DNA of 64,000 nt from assembly GCA_950295325.1 (NCBI GenBank), contig OX485805.1, positions 52,848,758 through 52,912,757 on the forward strand. The letters are read 5' to 3'. The notes under the pieces were generated by a model. It ran no database searches and was not told where the DNA came from. It was given only the letters and a program-made list of their open reading frames with translations. Numbering within the stretch: the stretch's first letter is position 1; every line of letters begins with the position of its first letter. The stretch comes from Polytrichum commune. Lineage: Eukaryota > Streptophyta > Polytrichopsida > Polytrichales > Polytrichaceae. Below, piece after piece: positions 23,593 through 34,629 of the stretch. The position numbers and the translations under genes are program-made.

Positions 23593-26500
23593 TTACCAAG
23601 AACCCACAGCTCCAGCAGTTGGGTTCTGGAAAGCTTTGAACTGCCAGTTGGTCTGTAATGCATAAGGCTCTGAGATTGTTACACCAGCTTCTGTGCAATT
23701 CGCCACCTGTGCCAAAGTCCAACAACGTCCCAGGATCAAAAACTTTGTACCAAAGAAAATAAAATGAAACTGCACTCTTTTACAAACTGTAGGTACGACA
23801 ATGAAAAACTGGAAGTACAGTTGCTTGATTTTAGAATTTCTCTGGTCTTGAGACCTTGGTGTAAACCCATCCTTAAAAAGTAACCTACGAAGAGACAAAC
23901 CTGGAATTTGTTGATTGCAGAGCGGTCCCGGTAAAACAAGACCAGCATACACTTCTCCAGCAGCTTCATGCCCTCCTCCAGAGTCATGTCTTCCTTCCAC
24001 TCATCACGAAAGATTGGGCGAGCAAGATGGTTTCCAAATCCGGTAGCCACGTGATCATCCACATAATGCACACCAATCATGGTGACCTGAACACAAAACC
24101 ATGTGTCAAAAATATGGAGAACTGTCTAACATCACCTCACAAGAAGACATTAGTCATGACAGGTGTCACCAAGTTGAAAAACCACCAAACTCATCCCCCT
24201 CTGAAACAACATCTAAGTCTGTGTCTCTTTTTGACACCCTCCATCTTTGGAATCCAATAGTGAAAAGATGCGGAGAGCAATAGAGGATACGCTAATACAA
24301 GTGCAATGATGCACTAGTCAAGCCATCAACATGATCAGCACCATGAAATTGTATATAAAATGAAGCCAATGAAGTCCATGTTATCCTAATAAAATGATAT
24401 TCTGTGAGGTGAAGTGCCAAGGAAGCATCTTAAGGAACGATAACATACCACACCCAGGTATTTTTTGCCATTTTTCACTCCACCAAGGACAAGGCTATTC
24501 CAGAGAGGATCAAACTTGTTGCGGCGTTGATACATTACACGGTTGAGATAGTTGTGAATTTCCACAGGTCCAAGGTTGTTACCGTCGTCCCACATGTAAT
24601 CAGTGGTTCTGACATTCAAGATACGATTCATTGTCCAACTCATAGTCAATAGTCAACTTCCTCATCCATTTCTTAGCACTCAACTATTCAAATCAAAAAG
24701 CACCACAACACATCTAGCAAGAAATACACGAAATTTATGAATCGTCAAGAACTTCAGGAAAAAACCAGATGTCTAGATGTGCATCTCTGTGCCAAGAACT
24801 TACATGAGCTGATCTAGGATTTGCATAATTGCTTGAAAGTCACTGACTTCACCGCTGGCGCCAAGAACGGTGCTCTTGCCTACACTTCTCAAGCGCTCCA
24901 CACTTTTGTACCTCACAGTTGACCCATATGAACCTGAAACAATCAAACAGAATCAAACTTGTGAGCAATTTCATTTTGCATGGATTTTTCTGAACTAACA
25001 TTTGTGCTGAAAGAAGGGGAAAGAAAGTTACTTGTGCAATCCATCGGATGCAGATACAGTTCTGGAAAGCATAAATTACTGCAAGTTATATATTCTCAGT
25101 CTCTGATTATTCAGTCACAGGAGGTGAGAGCTACTGAGGCTCATGTTTATCATCTCCAGATATGTCAAACCTTCATTTATTTCTGTGCCACACCATGTTT
25201 TTCACGGGTTTCAATCAATAGCTTTACAAAATCTGAAGCTTTCATAGATTAGTGTCGAAGCTGCCAATGGCACTCTGAAACCAACTGAGTTATCACTTTG
25301 GACCTAGGATGCTCAACACCCTCTCCTGTTTGCATTTGATTCTGCATGTACACTTCTTTCTGCCTATGCTCACCAAACCCTATTCAATCCTTAGCTGCTG
25401 ATCCCCATGCCTATATTCATATGACCTGTGAAGGTTGCAAGAGGAACAAAGCAACTTCCTCTTTCAAGGGCAGTATGTAAAGACTGGAATGTGTCTTGAT
25501 TAGCAAAACCAAACTTAAGCCGAGCTCATAATAGGACATGGCGTCCGAAGGTGATAAGTGATATATGTCTTACTGATAACACTAATATTACTTCTGAAAC
25601 TCAGTACATTGAATGATGTTTTCGTTGCCATAGGATAATTATTTTAATTTGCAGGTTGCAAGCATGCAGTGAGGAGGGCCACACCTGCTGTGTCAGAAGC
25701 TAAGAGAATCCCATCCTTATACTTTATGCCAAGGACCGATGTCCCTGTGACATATGGATATCTGTCACGATAGAATACAAACATTTCAAACTGTCAGCTG
25801 ATGCACACAAAATGCAAAGAAAATGCAAAATGAAAATTGGGGGGCAAAAATAGGGCCACATACTGGGTGTGCTTGGCTGGGCTTGGCATCAAGCTGAAGC
25901 TGTGGTTGGGCCCCATCAGTGACCGGTCCACATAGTGCGCCTCTGCACCATCTAGCTTCTCCGCACTTACCTGCAACTCCCACCAACCACCTTCAAATTC
26001 AAAACTCCCCCCAAAAGACCTCGACGGCAGTGCCAATCAGCTACACCCTAGAAAATTCCATGGGGACCCCCAGCTCATAATTCACCTGCATTGCTTGTCA
26101 AATATGAAATTTACAGATCATAGACTACCAGCTCTAAAATCAAAACTCCTCTAAAAAGAGCAACGCCGCTTCCACCATCAGCGCCGATCGTCAAACCCAG
26201 GAAAGTCCCATGAGTACCCCCAGCTCACTCAACCCATAATTAACCTACATCGCTTGTGAAATTAGAAAATTTACGGATCATAGAGTACCACCTTCAAAAT
26301 CAAAACTCTCCATAAAAACACAACACCATTTGCACCCTCAGTACCACTCTCCCCGATCCTAGAACGTTCCATGAGTAACCCCCACCTCATTCAACCCATA
26401 ACAAACCTACATCGCTTGTGATATTTACAGATTATAAGGTACCAGCTTCAAATTCAAAAAACACGACACCACTTCTAACATCGGTGCTAATCACCCAAAC

Positions 26501-26849
26501 CCTTAAAAAATCCCATAAGTGCCTACCCCCACTTCACCCAACACATAAAGCATCTGCATCGCTTATGAAACTTGCAGATTATGTGGTGCCCGCGCCAAAT
26601 TACAACACGACCTAGAAATTTTCACTCTAGACACTCAAGGACTGGACCCGGACAGAAAGGCATCTTCTTGGGCACATTGAGGATCGTGTGAAAGTTTTGT
26701 GGAATGAGTACTTATTAGCTTCGAGATCACCAACTTGCAAGAACCACGACACCATCCAGAGTCTCTATCAATTACCCGAACCCTAAAGAATTGGCAGTTT
26801 CTAAGTAAATGCAAGTGCCGCAACTTACTTGACCCAGAGAGAACGGCAT
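23593..26849 (-). CDS. PBG1: 20S proteasome subunit beta-7 (PBG1 type), left copy
   Basis: Seven coding exons on the minus strand: 26,849-26,829; 25,970-25,864; 25,761-25,685; 24,933-24,804; 24,608-24,449; 24,086-23,901; 23,706-23,593. They join in frame to 264 residues plus stop, all introns GT..AG. Landmarks: HTQYPYVTGTSVLGIKYKDG (~41-60), GSYGSTVRYKSVER, TTDYMWDDGNNLGP, LVLGGVKNGKKYLG, DDHVATGFGNHLARPIFRDEW, FYRDRSAINKFQ and the end NPTAGAVGSW. In the 20S core the beta-7 ring subunit is structural rather than catalytic; the complex acts in cytosol and nucleus. The first exon (MPFSLGQ) is inferred from the splice phase; Met26 (MGPNHSF) is the alternative start. Same protein as the right copy. 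Confidence 0.93.
25975..26620. repeat. ~155-bp tandem repeats in intron 1, left copy
   Basis: Four to five units repeat the order CATCGCTTGTGAAAT, TTTACGGATCATAGAGTACC, CTTCAAAATCAAAACTC, CATCAGCGCCGATCG and CCCATGAGTACCCCCAGCTC. The last unit runs to the 3' splice site of intron 1. The same array, inverted, fills intron 1 of the right copy. Confidence 0.85.
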
Positions 26850-27118
26850 CGTTGGAGAGAGCTGGAAATCGGATGGTCTGTGAGGATGAGTAAATCAAGT
26901 GCAAGTAGAATGAACGAATTAGCAGCAATCTAGCGGGAGCGATGGTGCAGTGTCGACGAAGGCAGGTGAAGAAACATGAGCAATGGCAATGGCACAGCAA
27001 TTAGGGCATGGATTCAGGTCCCGAACGAGGTTCTGAGTGAGGGCCCACCTACTTCAGGACCTCGTTCCGTCTACTGAATGTCTACCGAACCTTGTCACTT
27101 AAAGTGATGTGGCCCGAT
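26850..27118 (-). promoter_or_regulatory. Upstream region of left proteasome gene
   Basis: This ~270-bp block is shared with 30,836-31,104, so both copies keep the same proximal upstream sequence and probably the same promoter. Just before the ATG is a pyrimidine-rich leader (CATCCGATTTCCAGCTCTC). A near-palindrome CCTCGTTCCG...CGGAACGAGG does not occur inside one arm; the two AACCTCGTTC and ACCTCGTTCC phrases of the block are direct repeats. No TATA box was identified. Confidence 0.45.
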
Positions 27119-28869
27119 GTTAAATCAGCACACTAATTTAAGTTTCATTTTAGACTGACAAAGACAATTTCAAGTTGTAAGTCACAAAAATTATAACCTC
27201 AATGTTAATGAGGATTTTGTAATGTTTTTGACCTCCAAGTTAACTACAAGTTTTATTTATGGTTTACTTTCAAAATGAAATCCCAATCAATTGTTTGTTT
27301 ACTAATTGGAAGTGTACATATGTGTTGGATTTTAGACCTTGAAGGTGAAGTGCACTCAATATGAGATTTATAATCAAGCGGCCCTCAAGAATGAAAAGGC
27401 AATATTTTTTCAAAGTTGAGCAGGGCAAGCAACAATTTTTGGTCAAGTTCAAAAATTAACCCAAAAAATAAAACTTTGGGGGACTTTGCTACCAAATATT
27501 GTGTGCCCATATTTGAGGTAGTAATTTTGGTTCATAATCACTTAGCCGCCCCCAAAAAGTTTGAAATAAATGTATAGGGTAATGTACGGGCCTCCTAATA
27601 CCCTTTCATGCATAAGTAACTCCCAATGACTAGTGTTTTTTTGTGACAAATTGGACTCATAAGCAATGCAATTCTTAAGAGTTCCAAGCTACTATTGCCA
27701 TGGTCTATGTGACAATTTATACAAACCCCCATCAAGTATTAAAAATGTTTTTTCATTTGGTTTGTGAGATTGAAACTAAACTTTACATTTTCCATTGCAT
27801 AGAGGAAGTGAAATTACAGATATGTGTTGTGGTGATCAAATGTATACAATGTGTATTTAAATAAATATAATTTTGTTTGAGCCCAAATATCTCTATTTTA
27901 CCTTTCAAACATGTGTTGGTCCAACTAGGAGAATGCAATGGATTGTAATGTTGTGGGTACACCATTTGATTTGATGAACTAATGGTTGAGATGGGTAGTT
28001 TTGTCCAAGATGTTGTGTTGGGATGATGGGTGTCTAATGTGGTTGTGGTTGTTTAGTAGATAGATGATGTTTAGGTTGTTTATCAGTATGAAGAAATCTT
28101 GATGTTGTTGGCGTGTTGCAGTGACAACTAGAAGCAAGACGTATAGTTTTGCTTTGAGCATGTTTTTTAGGCCAAGGAGGCACTCCATGATTCAAAGGTT
28201 GTTGGTTAGACTATAAATGCCGGGGCCAACTATTTTTCCTACGTTGTTTTCATTAGGGGGTATGAATGATCCGTTTGTGTATGTGCAATGTTGCGGGCTA
28301 TATTTAAAGGGTGAGGGGAGCCTAGGGAGTATAGCTTGAAGGGTAATGGGGGGATGGGGTGTGTTGTCGTCAAGGTGGATGCTTTTGGGGGCTTTGTGTG
28401 CCATGCATGGGAGCAGTTGACTTTGTATATGGGGGCATGCCTTCGATGGTTCGGGTTTTTATATGGACATTGTATAAGTCTAATATGTTGGTTGTAAGGC
28501 CATTGACCACGTGTGGTTTTTGGGAGGAGTGCGTTGGTTATGTATGCAAATATTCGATATGTAAGAGGTTTCATGTTGGTGGAGGTATTTTGGGCCATCC
28601 TGGTGAGGGGTTGTATTTGAGGGTGTGTTGGTGGGATGGTCATGATGGTGTGGGTGTCGTTATAGTTAGTTGGTTACATGTCTTCTTTGTGGGTGGATAT
28701 GATGATGGTGACATTGTTGATGTTTGCATGGGCGGCCATCCTTGCTTGGCGGGCTGATTCCATGGTGGATTGCAATTTTGTTGGATGGGCGAGGCCTATT
28801 CCTTCCCATTTCAATGATTGGGTGAGTCCGGATGAGCCAAAGATTATGTCACGGGTGTGTGGGGAATTA
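27119..28869 (-). mobile_element. Palindrome spacer, left part: decayed retroelement with RNase H-like remnants
   Basis: About 27,119-27,970 shows nothing. From 28,650 to 27,980 the minus strand is G-poor and codes, with stops and frameshifts, for segments like PPITLQAILPRL, CTYTNGSFIPPNE..GPGIYS, then ILINNLNIIYLLNNH and HIRHPSSQHN. TNGSF followed by GPGIYS resembles the TDGS...GAGVY motif of retroelement RNase H, and the later piece resembles the xTDSxxxIxxL helix. This is most like the 3' half of a LINE-type element. It is not intact. Confidence 0.5.
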
Positions 28870-29361
28870 GGGCCACTTCACACACGGTCCAAGAGCCATG
28901 ACCATGAAATAGTGAGAGCCCAAAAGAAAGTGTTCAAAGGTTGTCCCAAGACACCTCCAAAATCATGTAGTGTGGTCATAGATCCTCAAGTGTAGTGTGA
29001 AGCCATATGTGACCTCAACCAAATGCTACTTCAATGAATTTCTCTTCATGTGGGTCCTCATACATGATAAAAATAGAATAAATCAACGGCTGTGAGCATT
29101 TAGAGTGCCATGGTCTCCTAGTTTGGTGTTAAGCCTACCTCCAAAGGTGGTTTTTGAAAATAATGCAAGTGACCATGAACATAATCCATTTGATGCCATG
29201 TAGGAATACATGTAAACTTTACTTTTGTCTTGCATTCACATACTCCGCTTGTCCCTCAAGCGTATTGTGAAGTGAACTTGGACCGGCTCTGCCTTCTCCA
29301 TCAATGAGAGTGCTTGAAGTGTAATGGTCATGGGTTCACAATCTCGTGTGTGAAGTGGCCC
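28870..29361. mobile_element. PIF/Harbinger-like MITE (family E), complete
   Basis: The ends GGGCCACTTCACACACG and CGTGTGTGAAGTGGCCC are perfect 17-bp inverted repeats, flanked by TTA on both sides (28,867-28,869 and 29,362-29,364). GGGCC ends with a 3-bp TTA/TAA duplication are typical of PIF/Harbinger (Tourist-like) elements. The element is 492 bp and non-coding. It interrupts the decayed retroelement. A truncated relative is at 21,344-21,510 and a diverged one at 48,977-49,447. Confidence 0.88.
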
Positions 29362-30835
29362 TTATAACGGGTGAATGTTGTTGGCACATGAGTGGTGAGG
29401 AGAATTAGGAATGGAATATATAGAAGGCCTCTATTAGGATGTGTAGGGTGGTGGGATGTAGGGTTTGGTGGTTGTTGATAGGGTTGAGTTTTCGGTTTGT
29501 TTCCAGGGGAGGATGGTCACATGTCTTTGTGTGAGCCATAGGATTTTTATGACTAAGTCTTGGGGTGGGTGTTGTAGGAAGTTGGTCAAGGGGTGGTGGT
29601 GGTTCTCGTTGAAGCGTTCGCATAACCATTATAGTCTTGTGAGTGGGATAGTGGCAAGGTGGTCGCTAGTTTGGTAAAAATGTTTGCTTCAATTGCTTGT
29701 ATGAATGGTGGTATTTATATCTTTGTTTGGGTTGCATTCTTTGATAAAGAGGGTTAGGTTGGGGGTATCAATGAGTGGGAGGATGAATCTTTTGTCTTTT
29801 GATTGGGAGATATTGATGCATGAGTCGCACGAGATTGTTGTGTTTTTTTTTTCCATATTGGGTTCGAGTGAATTGGTTGAATAGGAGGAGGTTGTGTGCG
29901 AGGGTGGCGTTGTCCAGTTGAAAATGTAGGGCCTCATCACCCCATTTGGTGGTGGTGTATGTGGGTGTCGTCCATTGGTAGCAAAGGTATTGCCTTTTGA
30001 TACTTTGTGCACCCCATTTATCTTTGCTTGTGCGGGTTTTGGTGTTGATGATAGATTGGATTGGGGGGGGGGGGGGGGCGCGTTGTAGGAGGTGATCAAT
30101 ATGCGAGTTTGGTATGGGTGAGAAGTGGTGATGACTTGTTGGTTGTTGGGCGGGTTTATGGAGAAAATGTGGTGGGTTAGTTGGAGGACATTTTTGATGA
30201 ACTTTGGGGTTGTTTTGTATGTGTGTTTGAATTCCTCGGGGGAGAGGATTTGGTGTGTAGTGGGGTGTTGGATTTGTCAAAGGATGGTGATGTTGGACAT
30301 GTATAGCTTGCGAAAGGTGTTTTTTGGAGAGTTGTTGTTGGTTGGGGGTTATTGATATGTAGTTTGGTGAGTTTCTCCAAGCAAGTTCGATTTGGGTTTG
30401 CATTATGGAGAAATCTTGGTTACGTGTGCTTATGTGTATTTCGTAGTCCACTTCAAACATGAACGTGGTTTGGGTGATGGGTGATCGTGAGCATGCTTGG
30501 TATTTGAAATGTGGTAGATAATGGGATCTTTCATACCTGGCGGTGATATGTTTTATGAGGCCTTAGTATATATATCCGAGTTGACCTTGCTTGTTAAGTG
30601 CATGTAATAATTGCTTGCCAATGCAATTCACGTAGTTAGTTGGTGGGATGTGTTCTATGTGGGTGGATATGATGATGGCAACATTGTTGTTGTTTGCCTG
30701 CGTGGCCATCCTTGCCCGGTGGATTGGTTCCATGTTGGAATGTGGGGGTCTGTTAGGTGTGAGCATCTCTACCATCGACTCTGGAAGGTTAATTATTTTC
30801 AATAAAGTTTTCCTTCAAGAACAGTGGGACCTAAA
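29362..30835 (-). mobile_element. Palindrome spacer, right part: decayed G-poor retroelement
   Basis: The minus strand has long low-G open stretches (for example 30,460-29,768, 230 codons) rich in P, T, N, H, Q and S, but no intact catalytic motif. The segment 30,650-30,750 repeats 28,680-28,770 (GTGGGTGGATATGATGATGG in both), so two element copies or an internal duplication are present. A 16-G run lies at 30,063-30,078. This is probably a continuation of the element described on the left; the long frames reflect base bias. Confidence 0.4.
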
Positions 30836-30839
30836 ATCG

Positions 30840-31104
30840 GGCCACATCACTTTAAGTGACAAGGTTGGGTAGACATTCTGTAGACGGAACGAGGTCCTGA
30901 AGTAGGTGGGCCCTCACTCAGAACCTCGTTCGGGACCTGAATCCATGCCCTAATTGCAGTGCCATTGCCACTGCTCATGTTTCTTCACCTGCCTTCGTCG
31001 ACACTGCACCATCGCTCCCGCTAGATTGCTGCTAATTCGTTCATTCTACTTGCACTTGATTTACTCATCCTCACAGACCATCCGATTTCCAGCTCTCTCC
31101 AACG
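30840..31104 (+). promoter_or_regulatory. Upstream region of right proteasome gene
   Basis: Mirror of 26,850-27,118 with only scattered changes. Because the arm ends here, anything further upstream differs only by position: both genes look into the same spacer from opposite sides, with their ATGs 4.3 kb apart. Confidence 0.45.
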
Positions 31105-34100
31105 ATGCCGTTCTCTCTGGGTCAAGTAAGTTGCTGCACTTGCATGTAACTAGAAATTGCCAATTCTTTAGGGTTCGGGTAATTGATAGAGACTCTGGAC
31201 GGTGTCGTGGTTCTTGCAAGTTGGTGATCTCGAAGCTAATAAGTACTCATTCCACAAAACTTTCACACGATCCTCAATGTGCCCAAGAAGATGCCTTTCT
31301 GTCCGGGTCCAGTCCTTGAGTGTCTAGAGTGAAAATTTCTAGGTCGTGTTGTAATTTGGCGCGGGCACCACATAATCTGCAAGTTTCATAAGCGATGCAG
31401 ATGCTTTATGTGTTGGGTGAAGTGGGGGTAGGCACTTATGGGATTTTTTAAGGGTTTGGGTGATTAGCACCGATGTTAGAAGTGGTGTCGTGATTTTTGA
31501 ATTTGAAGCTGGTACCTTATAATCTGTAAATATCACAAGCGATGTAGGTTTGTTATGGGTTGAATGAGGTGGGGGTTACTCATGGAACGTTCTAGGATCG
31601 GGGAGAGTGGTACTGAGGGTGCAAATGGTGTTGTGTTTTTATGGAGAGTTTTGATTTTGAAGGTGGTACTCTATGATCCGTAAATTTTCTAATTTCACAA
31701 GCGATGTAGGTTAATTATGGGTTGAGTGAGCTGGGGGTACTCATGGGACTTTCCTGGGTTTGACGATCGGCACTGATAGTGGAAGCGGTGCTGTGCTTTT
31801 TAGAGGAGTTTTGATTTTAGAGCTGGTAGTCTATGATCTGTAAATTTCATATTTGACAAGCAATGCAGGTGAATTATGAGCTGGGGGTCCCCATGGAATT
31901 TTCTAGGGTTTAGGTGATTGGCACTGCCGTCGAAAGTGGCGTCGTGGTCTTTTAGGGTGAGTTTTGAATTTGAAGGTGGTTGGTGGGAGTTGCAGGTAAG
32001 TGCGGAGAAGCTAGATGGTGCAGAGGCGCACTATGTGGACCGGTCACTGATGGGGCCCAACCACAGCTTCAGCTTGATGCCAAGCCCAGCCAAGCACACC
32101 CAGTATGTGGCCCTATTTTTGCCCCCCAATTTTCATTTTGCATTTTCTTTGCATTTTGTGTGTATCAGCTGACAGTTTGAAATGTTTGTATTCTATCGTG
32201 ACAGATATCCATATGTCACAGGGACATCGGTCCTTGGCATAAAGTATAAGGATGGGATTCTCTTAGCTTCTGACACAGCAGGTGTGGCCCTCCTCACTGC
32301 ATGCTTGCAACCTGCAAATTAAAATAATTATCCTAGGCAAGGAAAACATCATTCAATGTACTGAGTTTCAGAAGTAATATTAGTGTTATCAGTAAGACAT
32401 ATATCACATATCACCTTCGGACGCCATGTCCTATTATGAGCTCGGCTTAAGTTTGGTTTTGCTAATCAAGACACATTCCAGTCTTTACATACTGCCCTTG
32501 AACGAGGAAGTTGCTTTGTTCCTCTTGCAACCTTCACAGGTCATATGAATATAGGCATGGGGACCAGCAGCTAAGGATTGAATAGGGTTTGGTGAGCATA
32601 GGCAGAAAGAAGTGTACATGCAGACTCAAATGCAAACAGGAGAGCGTGTTGAGCATCCTAGGTCCAAAGTGATAATTCAGATGGTTTCAGAGTGCCATTA
32701 GCAGTTTTGACACTAATCCATGAAAGCTTCAGATTTTGTAAAGCTATTGACTGAAACCCGTGAAAAACATGATGTGGCACAGAAATAAATGAAGGTTTGA
32801 CATGTCTGGAGATGATAAACATGAGCCTCAGTAGCTCTCACCTCCTGTGACTGAATAATCAGAGACTGAGAATATATAACTTACAGTAAATTATGCTTTC
32901 CAGAACTGTATCTGCATCCGATGGATTGCACAAGTAACTTTCTTTCCCCTTCTTTCAGCACAAATGTTAGTTCAAAAAAATCCATGCAAAACGAAATTGC
33001 TCACAAGTTTGATTCTGTTTGATTGTTTCAGGGTCATATGGGTCAACTGTGAGGTACAAAAGTGTGGAGCGCTTGAGAAGTGTAGGCAAGAGCACCGTTC
33101 TTGGCGCCAGCGGTGAAGTCAGTGACTTTCAAGCAATTATGCAAATCCTAGATCAGCTCATGTAAGTTCTTGGCACAGAGATGCACATCTAGACATCTGG
33201 TTTTTTCCTGAAGTTCTTGACGATTCATAAATTTCGTGTATTTCTTGCTAGATGTGTTGTGGTGCTTTTTGATTTGAATAGTTGAGTGCTAAGAAATGGA
33301 TGAGGAAGTTGACTATTGACTATGAGTTGGACAATGAATCGTATCTTGAATGTCAGAACCACTGATTACATGTGGGACGACGGTAACAACCTTGGACCTG
33401 TGGAAATTCACAACTATCTCAACCGTGTAATGTATCAACGCCGCAACAAGTTTGATCCTCTCTGGAATAGCCTTGTCCTTGGTGGAGTGAAAAATGGCAA
33501 AAAATACCTGGGTGTGGTATGTTATCGTTCCTTAAGATGCTTCCTTGGCACTTCACCTCACAGAATATCATTTTATTAGGACAACATGGACTTCATTGGC
33601 TTCATTTTACATACAATTTCATGGTGCTGATCATGTTGATGGCTTGAGTAGTGCATCATTTCACTTGTATTAGCGTATCCTCTATTGCTCTCCGCATCTT
33701 TCACTATTGGATTCCAAAGATGGAGGGTGTCAAAAAGAGACACAGACTTAGATGTTGTTTCAGAGGGGGATGAGTTTGGTGGTTCTTCAACTTGGTGACA
33801 CCTGTCTTCTTGTGAGGTGATGTTAGACAGTTTTCCATATTTTTGACACATGGTTTTGTGTTCAGGTCACCATGATTGGTGTGCACTATGTGGATGATCA
33901 CGTGGCTACCGGATTTGGAAACCATCTTGCTCGCCCAATCTTTCGTGATGAGTGGAAGGAAGACATGACTCTGGAGGAGGGCATGAAGCTGCTGGAGAAG
34001 TGTATGCTGGTCTTGTTTTACCGGGACCGCTCTGCAATCAACAAATTCCAGGTTTGTCTCTTCGTAGGTTACTTTTTACAGATGGGTTCGCAAGACCAGA

Positions 34101-34629
34101 GAAATTCCAAAATTAAGCAATCATATTGGTGGAGAGGAAAATTTGAACTGGAGGAGTTGCACTAGTGTTTGGGTCCAAGGTTTGAGTAAAATGAAACGGC
34201 ACCAATGCGGCGTCGCTTTCTTGCCAAATCTGGCAGTCCCAACTCAAGAAAATGCTACTCCCAAGTTTGAGAAACCAATCCTCAAGCTTGGGTCCAATCA
34301 CGATTTCAAGAACAGTGTCCATTAAGGGTGTTTTAGACCCTGACTTTCTTGGACCCGGACCCTAATGTAGAACCCGCCCTAAGAAGTCTGGCCTATATTG
34401 TCACTCTACTCTGTTATCCGGTACTTTCAGTTTTTCATTGTTGTACCTACAGTTTCATTTTACTTTCTTTGGTACAAAGTTTTTGATGCCGTGACTTTGT
34501 TGGACTTGGGCACAGGTGGCGAATTGCACAGAAGCTGGTGTAACAATCTCAGAGCCTTATGCATTACAGACCAACTGGCAGTTCAAAGCTTTCCAGAACC
34601 CAACTGCTGGAGCTGTGGGTTCTTGGTAA
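31105..34629 (+). CDS. PBG1: 20S proteasome subunit beta-7 (PBG1 type), right copy
   Basis: Exons 31,105-31,125; 31,996-32,102; 32,205-32,281; 33,032-33,161; 33,357-33,516; 33,866-34,051; 34,516-34,629 total 795 nt, with frame kept across every junction (264 residues and TAA). The protein is the same as the left copy; I see two silent changes (a Gly codon at the exon 3/4 junction, GGG here and GGT on the left, and a His codon in exon 6, CAC here and CAT on the left). All splice sites are intact, including around the enlarged intron 6 (464 bp here, 194 bp on the left). Both copies therefore look functional. The role is the same structural beta-ring subunit of the 20S core. Confidence 0.93.
31345..31985. 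repeat. ~155-bp tandem repeats in intron 1, right copy
   Basis: The CACAAGCGATGTAGG anchor or a close variant starts near 31,385, 31,537, 31,695 and 31,853. Each is followed by GGGTGAGTGAGCTGGGGGTA, CTCATGGGA, and GATTTTGAAGGTGGTACTC or variants. A weaker fifth unit covers 31,150-31,340. The 3' splice site of intron 1 sits at the end of the last unit (GAAGGTGGTTGGTGGGAG). Confidence 0.85.
34121..34420. mobile_element. 300-bp insertion in intron 6, right copy only
   Basis: Aligning the arms, the left has AAGCAA-CT-GTACTT where the right has AAGCAA, 300 bp, then GTACTT. Inside, GGGTCCAAGGTTTGAG near 34,160 is partly mirrored by CTTTCTTGGACCC near 34,350, suggesting a small DNA transposon or part of one. 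No target duplication is evident and no other copy was found in the window. Confidence 0.6.

Larger units (their letters stand above)
21511..27118. repeat. Left arm of the large inverted duplication
   Basis: This 5.6-kb segment reappears as reverse complement at 30,836-36,814. Outer ends meet at ATGTCCACAAAGCCACC (left) and GGTGGCTTTGTGGGCAT (right); inner ends at ATGTGGCCCGAT and ATCGGGCCACAT. It contains one full proteasome gene plus about 2 kb of downstream DNA. Identity is very high in exons, lower and indel-bearing in introns and 3' DNA. This arm lacks the 87-bp hairpin MITE and the 300-bp intron insertion of the right arm. Confidence 0.95.

Noticed and set aside
29290-29350. tRNA-like or SINE-like box near GGTCATGGGTTCACAATC
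   Set aside because: It is the terminal region of the PIF-like MITE; no cloverleaf or A-box partner is present.
29768-30460. 230-codon minus-strand open frame as a gene
   Set aside because: Its extreme P/T/N/H/Q content follows from a G-poor strand, which removes few stops by chance; no motif was found and it sits in decayed mobile DNA.
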